Source: Azohydromonas australica DSM 1124 (GTDB taxonomy: Bacteria; Pseudomonadota; Gammaproteobacteria; Burkholderiales; Burkholderiaceae_C). From it: a DNA stretch of 64,000 bases. Each line of letters opens with the position of its first letter. The first letter of the stretch is position 1. The notes beneath the pieces were generated by a model. The model was given only the letters and a program-made list of their open reading frames with translations. It was not told where the DNA came from and searched no databases. The position numbers and the translations under genes were made by a program. The DNA lies in contig NZ_KE387206.1 of assembly GCF_000430725.1 (NCBI RefSeq), positions 5,613 through 69,612 on the forward strand, in the 5' to 3' direction. Below, piece by piece: positions 59,751-64,000 of the stretch.

Positions 59751-60983
59751 ATGACCCAACCCCCCGTCCATGCCCCCATGTCGCAGTTCGCCGTGCGCGA
59801 CGGCGAGCTGCTGGTCAACGGCTGGCCGCTGCGCCGGCTGGCCGAGCGCGTGGGTGCCACGCCCTTCTACGCCTACGACCGCGGCCTGCTGCGCGCGCGC
59901 GCGGCCGAGCTGCGCGCGGCGCTGCCCGCGGCGGTGAAGCTGCACTACGCGATGAAGGCCAACCCCATGCCGGCGCTGGTCGCGCTGATGGCGCAGCTGG
60001 TGGACGGCATCGACGTGGCCTCCGCCGGCGAGCTGCGCGTGGCGCTGGACGCCGACGCCGACCCGCGCGAGATCAGCTTCGCCGGCCCGGGCAAGCGCGA
60101 GGCGGAGCTGCGCCAGGCGGTGGCCGCGGGCGTGCTGGTCAACGTCGAGTCCGAGCGCGAGCTGGCGCTGCTGCCCGGCATCGCGCAGTCGCTGGGCTTG
60201 CCCGCGCGCGTGGCGCTGCGCGTGAACCCCGACTACGAGCTCAAGGGCTCGGGCATGCGCATGGGCGGCGGTAGTAAACCCTTCGGCATCGACGCCGAGC
60301 GGCTGCCGGCGCTGCTGGGCACGCTGGGGCGCGAGGGGCTGGCCTTCGAAGGCTTCCACCTCTTCGCCGGCTCGCAGAACCTCAAGGCCGAGGCGATCTG
60401 CGAGGCGCAGCGCCTGTCCTACGAGCTGGCGCTGCGGCTGTCGGCGCACGCCCCGGCGCCGGTGCGCTGCCTGAACCTGGGCGGCGGCTTTGGCATCCCG
60501 TACTTCCCCGGCGAGCAGCGGCTGGCGCTGGGCCCGATCGCGGAGAACCTACAGCGCTTGGCCGAGCGCGCCGCGCGCGAGCTGCCGCAGGCGGCGCTGG
60601 TGCTGGAGCTGGGGCGTTACCTGGTGGGCGAGGCGGGCGTCTACGTGGCGCGGGTGCTGGAGTGCAAGGTCTCGCGCGAGCAGGTGTTCCTGGTCACCGA
60701 CGGCGGGCTGCACCACCACCTCGCGGCCTCGGGCAACTTCGGCCAGGTGCTGCGCAAGAACTACCCGGTGGCCATTGGCACGCGCATGGACGCGCCGGCG
60801 GTGGAGAGCGCCTCGGTGGTGGGCCCGCTGTGCACGCCGCTGGACCTGCTGGCCGAGCGCATGGCGCTGGCCGAGGCGGGCGAGGGCGACCTGGTGGTGG
60901 TGTTCCAGTCCGGTGCCTACGGCGCCAGCGCCAGCCCGCAGGGCTTCCTCAGCCATCCGGGGTGCCTGGAAGTGTTGGTGTGA
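59751..60983 (+). CDS. PLP-dependent decarboxylase, XrtA-associated (TIGR03099-like)
   Basis: A 410-aa fold-type III enzyme of the ornithine/DAP decarboxylase family. Lys69 in LHYAMKANPMPAL forms the PLP Schiff base; SAGELRVAL, FAGPGKREAEL, EGFHLFAGSQN and LNLGGGFGIPYF follow, with VVGPLCTPLDLLAE carrying the C-terminal active-site Cys. It would decarboxylate an amino acid linked to the ligase/ACP pathway. The substrate is unknown. Confidence 0.93.
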   Translation: MTQPPVHAPMSQFAVRDGELLVNGWPLRRLAERVGATPFYAYDRGLLRARAAELRAALPAAVKLHYAMKANPMPALVALMAQLVDGIDVASAGELRVALDADADPREISFAGPGKREAELRQAVAAGVLVNVESERELALLPGIAQSLGLPARVALRVNPDYELKGSGMRMGGGSKPFGIDAERLPALLGTLGREGLAFEGFHLFAGSQNLKAEAICEAQRLSYELALRLSAHAPAPVRCLNLGGGFGIPYFPGEQRLALGPIAENLQRLAERAARELPQAALVLELGRYLVGEAGVYVARVLECKVSREQVFLVTDGGLHHHLAASGNFGQVLRKNYPVAIGTRMDAPAVESASVVGPLCTPLDLLAERMALAEAGEGDLVVVFQSGAYGASASPQGFLSHPGCLEVLV

Positions 60984-61431
60984 GGTGGGGCGGCGTCGAT
61001 GCAGGCAGGCGCACTGCTTACAGCCAGTTTGGAGGCCGCCTGGGTCACCGCCTGCGCGCAGTGCTGTCCGGGAAAAGTCGGAAACCGGTTCGCCTCGCCA
61101 TCTGCGGCGCAGGCCGCCAGCCCACCCAGTCGTCATCCCGGCGAAAGCCGGGATCCACGCGCACCGGGGTCGTGGCGTGGCCGGCGCCAGCACGCTCCTG
61201 TACAGGCCAGGGCTACGTAGCAGCGATCGTGGATCCCGGCTTTCGCCGGGATGACGACGTTTTTTCTACGGCCTGCGCCACGGCACGCGAGGCGTCCTGG
61301 CGTCGCAGTTTTCCCCGGCCAGCAGTGCGCCTGCGCGGGAATGACGAAGCAGGGGGCGGGCCGCGCCAGCTCGCGGCCAACGCCCTGCAAGTTCTTCCTG
61401 GCCGACAGTGCGCGCACGCGGGCGTGACGGC
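60984..61431. other. 448-bp intergenic region with repeats
   Basis: No gene supported. It contains a 31-bp perfect inverted-repeat pair (61129-61159 with 61228-61258) and a partial third copy near 61334-61346 (CGCGGGAATGACG). Confidence 0.55.
61129..61258. repeat. Inverted repeat pair of the CGTCATYCCCG REP-like family
   Basis: Arms at 61129-61159 and 61228-61258 are perfect 31-bp reverse complements, each with an internal hairpin (CCCGGCGAAAGCCGGG). Sequences of this type are dispersed in many Burkholderiales genomes. A related pair lies at 63594-63744. Confidence 0.85.
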
Positions 61432-63522
61432 ATGTCCCCTTCAACCCGCATGACAGCCCGCTTGCCCCAGGCCCTGTTGCCAGCCGCCGGATTGTCCGCA
61501 AGACAAGTGGTTTCCGCCGCCTTCCTCTCCACCGCCGCCGCCGCCGCGGCGCTGTTCATCGCCGCGCACCACCCCCTGGGCCCCGGCCTGGCGGCCGTGC
61601 TGGTGCTGGCCTGGGGAGCGCTGAACTTCGCGCGGCCCACGGCCTGGCTCGCGTTGCTGCCGGCGCTGCTGCCGGTGGCGAGCCTGGCGCCGTGGAGCGG
61701 CTGGGTGGCGCTGGAGGAGTTCGACCTGCTGCTGCTGGGCACCGCGGCCGGCGTGTACGCGCGGCAGGCGCTGGACCTCGCCCGGGGCCGCGCCGAGGCC
61801 CGCCGGCCGCCGCCGGCCGGCGTGCTGGCGCTGGCCGCGGCGCTGGGGCTGTGGACGCTGCTGTCGCTGTGGCGCGGGCTGCTGGACGCGCCCGGCGCGC
61901 CGGGCTGGTTCGATGCCTTCCTGCAGCCGCTCAACGCGTGGCGCCTGGCCAAGTCCGCGCTGTGGGTGCTGCTGCTGCTGCCCGCGCTGCACGAGGCGCT
62001 GCAGGCCGAGCCCGCGCGCGCACTGCGCCGGCTGCGCCTGGGCATGCTGGCCGGCACGGCGCTGTTCCTGGCCGCGGTGCTGTGGGAGCGCGCAGCCTAC
62101 GCGGGGCTGCTGCAGTTCAGCAGCAGCTACCGCACCACGGGGCCGTTCTGGGAGATGAACGTGGGCGGCGCGGCCATCGACGCCTACGTGGCGCTGGCCA
62201 TGCCCTTTACCGCGTGGGCGCTGTGGCGGCTGCGCCGCCCGCTGCCGTGGTGCCTGGCGGCGCTGATGGCCGTGGCGCTGATCTACGCGGCGCTCACCAC
62301 CTTCTCGCGCGGCGTGTACGGGGCCGTGGCGCTGCCGCTGCTGCTGCCCCTGGCGTGGCGGGCGCTGTCGCGGCTGCGGCAGGGGCGGCTGCACGGGCTG
62401 CTGCAGGCCGGCGGGCTCACGGTGGCGGCGGTGCTGCTGCTGGTGGGGGTGTCGCAGGAGCTGCAGCTCCAGGGCGTGGCCGCGACGCTGGTGGTGTGGC
62501 TGCTGGCAGCGCTGGCGGTGTGGCGCTTCACGCGCATCGGCTGGCGCGCCGCCGCGGGCGTGACGCTCGCCGTGATGCTGGTGGCCGAGGTGGTGGTGGT
62601 GTTCAGCGGCGGCAGCTTCATGCGCGAGCGCCTCAACGCCAGCGGCATGGACCTGCAGGCGCGCCTGGAGCACTGGGGGCGCGGGCTGTCGCTGCTGCGC
62701 TCGGACGCCGATCGCGCGCTGGGCCTGGGCGCGGGGCGGCTGCCCGCGCACTACGCCAGCGCCAAGGGGCACCCGGGCTTCTCCGGCACCGCGCAGTGGG
62801 AGCTGGACGAGAGCGTGCGGCTCACCGGGCGCCAGTCCGGCGCGCATCCCCGCGGCTACTACGGGCTCACGCAGCGCGTGGCCCTGCATCCCGGGCCGCA
62901 CCGCGTGGAGCTGCGCGTGCGTGCCGAGGCGCCAAGCTGGGTGCTGCTGAAGGTGTGCGAGTCCTGGCTGCTCTACGACCTGCGCTGCCAGCTGCGGCAG
63001 CTGCGGGTGATGCCCACGTCGATGGACGCGCGGCTGACGACGGTGCTGCGCATCCCGCCGTTGGGCCACGCGCCGCTGCCGCGCATGCACGTGTTCATGG
63101 TGGCCGCGCGCACCGGCGCGCTGCGCGTGGACGAGATGCGGCTGTACGCCGGCGGCGAGCAGCTGCTGCGCAACGGCGACTTCTCCGACGGGCTGGCGCA
63201 CTGGTGGCCCACGGGGCAGGAGTACTACACGCCCTGGCACATCGACAACCTGTACCTGGAGCTGCTGATCGAGCGCGGCGTGCCGGGGCTGGCGCTGTTC
63301 CTGGCGCTCGTGGCCGCGGCGCTGTGGCGGCTGGCGCGCGTGGTGCGCGCGGGCGGCGGGCTGGCCGAATCCGGCGTGTTCCTGGGCGCGGCGCTGTGCG
63401 GCGGCCTGCTGGTGGGCCTGATCAGCGGCGTGATGGACATGCCGCGCGTGGCCTGGCTGCTGTGGCTGCTGGCGTGGACGGCGCTGCTGCTGCCGCGGGA
63501 GGAGGGGCGGGAAGCGGGGTAG
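61432..63522 (+). CDS. O-antigen ligase-family protein with carbohydrate-binding-like loop
   Basis: A 696-aa protein with about ten helices in residues 20-400, then a soluble region (about 430-610), then two or three more helices. The soluble region begins with SLLRSDADRALGLGAGRLPAHY, continues with RVALHPGPHRVELRVRAEAPSW, and holds LLRNGDFSDGLAHWWPTG (about 578-595), which resembles the start of a CBM4/9-type carbohydrate-binding module; YTPWHIDNLYLELLIERGVPGL carries the conserved ligase His. GTG 61408 and ATG 61450 are alternative starts. It would ligate or polymerise sugar chains in the periplasm. Confidence 0.8.
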   Translation: MSPSTRMTARLPQALLPAAGLSARQVVSAAFLSTAAAAAALFIAAHHPLGPGLAAVLVLAWGALNFARPTAWLALLPALLPVASLAPWSGWVALEEFDLLLLGTAAGVYARQALDLARGRAEARRPPPAGVLALAAALGLWTLLSLWRGLLDAPGAPGWFDAFLQPLNAWRLAKSALWVLLLLPALHEALQAEPARALRRLRLGMLAGTALFLAAVLWERAAYAGLLQFSSSYRTTGPFWEMNVGGAAIDAYVALAMPFTAWALWRLRRPLPWCLAALMAVALIYAALTTFSRGVYGAVALPLLLPLAWRALSRLRQGRLHGLLQAGGLTVAAVLLLVGVSQELQLQGVAATLVVWLLAALAVWRFTRIGWRAAAGVTLAVMLVAEVVVVFSGGSFMRERLNASGMDLQARLEHWGRGLSLLRSDADRALGLGAGRLPAHYASAKGHPGFSGTAQWELDESVRLTGRQSGAHPRGYYGLTQRVALHPGPHRVELRVRAEAPSWVLLKVCESWLLYDLRCQLRQLRVMPTSMDARLTTVLRIPPLGHAPLPRMHVFMVAARTGALRVDEMRLYAGGEQLLRNGDFSDGLAHWWPTGQEYYTPWHIDNLYLELLIERGVPGLALFLALVAAALWRLARVVRAGGGLAESGVFLGAALCGGLLVGLISGVMDMPRVAWLLWLLAWTALLLPREEGREAG

Positions 63523-63804
63523 GTGGGGGCACGGTGCTGGCTGGGGAAAGTGGCGGAGCGTTGGCCGGGAGCCGATTTGCCTCGCCAACCACTTCGTCAT
63601 TCCCACGAAGGCGGGAATCCAGGCGGCCCCACGTCAGCGCGAAGCCTTGGGGCCGCGGACCAGGACCGAAGCCCCGGCGTTCAACCCGAACAGCTGGCGG
63701 CGGCTTGGGGGCCGCCTGGACTCCCGCCTTCGCGGGAGTGACGAATCAGGGTGCGAAGCAACTCGGCTCACGAGATGCCACGGCCTGGAGATTTCCCCGC
63801 CCCC
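63523..63804. other. 282-bp intergenic region with second repeat pair
   Basis: No gene supported. The imperfect inverted-repeat pair at 63594-63744 fills most of it; its outer stem could act as a terminator between convergent genes. Confidence 0.5.
63594..63744. repeat. Second inverted repeat pair of the CGTCATTCCCG type
   Basis: Arms at 63594-63630 and 63708-63744 are reverse complements over 37 bp with 3 mismatches. They are related in sequence to the pair at 61129-61258, so the O-antigen-ligase-like gene is flanked on both sides. Confidence 0.8.
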
Positions 63805-64000
63805 TCACCCCCGCGGTACCGTCCCCCCGTGCCGCGCGCCGCTGCCGGCGTGCGGCGGGGCGCCGCCGCGCTCGTCGCTCCAGCGTTCCAGCGCTTCGCC
63901 TTCCTCCTGCGCCTCGTCCTGCGCGCGCCGCGCCGTGGCGGCCAGCACGCCCAGCACCAGGCCGAGCACGCCCCCGATCCAGAAGGCCACCAGCAGCCAC
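63805..64000 (-). CDS. Small membrane protein, cut by window edge
   Basis: The frame enters from the right edge and ends at 63805. The visible 64 codons begin with WLLVAFWIGGVLGLVLGVLAA, a membrane helix, followed by a charged, low-complexity tail with QDEAQEEGEALERWSDERGG. The start lies outside the window unless GTG 63990 is used. No family is recognised. Confidence 0.5.
   Translation of the reverse strand, partial: WLLVAFWIGGVLGLVLGVLAATARRAQDEAQEEGEALERWSDERGGAPPHAGSGARHGGTVPRG

Noticed and set aside
63746..64000. 84-codon minus-strand ORF at the right edge
   Set aside because: Arg/Gly-rich shadow; the overlapping frame (63805-64000) has a membrane helix and is the more credible gene.

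Overview
The window is a high-GC (about 70%) chromosomal segment with dense, short-spaced operons. Type I glnA followed by ntrB/ntrC and a full exosortase A (XrtA) exopolysaccharide locus point to a betaproteobacterium of the order Burkholderiales. That placement is an inference from gene content and order, not a measured phylogeny.

Layout. 1-8345: a thiolase cut by the left edge, a YdjM-like membrane hydrolase, a membrane protein with a degenerate GGDEF domain, an AIM24-family protein, a beta-propeller/NodB-like pair, a sterol-desaturase-family protein, an EI24 membrane protein and a MoCF-domain protein. 8346-13277: nitrogen module, with glnA behind tandem NtrC sites and a canonical -24/-12 promoter, a small secreted protein, then ntrB and ntrC. 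13819-18684: initiating sugar transferase and the PrsK/PrsR two-component pair, with a UDP-sugar 4-epimerase facing them. 20285-32332: core XrtA operon, holding the export lipoprotein, Wzz-like co-polymerase, tyrosine autokinase, outer-membrane barrel, AAA ATPase, WecB, NodB deacetylase, FemAB-like protein, glycosyltransferase and an XrtA-EpsI fusion. 32516-36180: an acyl-transfer insert (MBOAT, SGNH, FemAB/GNAT-like). 36500-48688: second sugar-assembly block with glycosyltransferases, an amidotransferase, two nucleotide-sugar dehydrogenases, a CapK-like ligase, an O-antigen-ligase-like protein and another NodB deacetylase. 48.7-55.5 kb: an accessory segment, visibly poorer in GC at its left end, with a large secreted protein of unknown role, an unknown 307-aa protein, a pyruvyltransferase-family protein, a Wzx-like flippase and a family 2 glycosyltransferase. 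55556-60983: XrtA-linked small-molecule module (two alpha/beta hydrolases, ACP, AMP ligase, PLP decarboxylase). 61432-63522: a second O-antigen-ligase-like protein with a carbohydrate-binding-like loop, flanked on both sides by inverted repeats. The right edge cuts a small membrane protein.

How the genes fit together. The two dehydrogenases, WecB and the epimerase supply uronic and N-acetylmannosamine-type nucleotide sugars. The sugar transferase starts the lipid-linked unit, the glycosyltransferases extend it, and the deacetylases, MBOAT/SGNH/GNAT-like proteins, amidotransferase and pyruvyltransferase family may decorate it. Flippase, co-polymerase/kinase, ligase-like proteins, barrel and export lipoprotein would move and polymerise it. 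XrtA is expected to process PEP-CTERM proteins in the same envelope program, but no PEP-CTERM substrate was seen here. Both NtrC and PrsR carry the GAFTGA loop, so sigma-54 probably controls both the nitrogen and the EPS modules.

The most promising less-described parts are the accessory segment at 48.7-53.1 kb, the ligase with an inserted carbohydrate-binding-like domain, the acyl-transfer insert, and the hairpin in the glnA leader.
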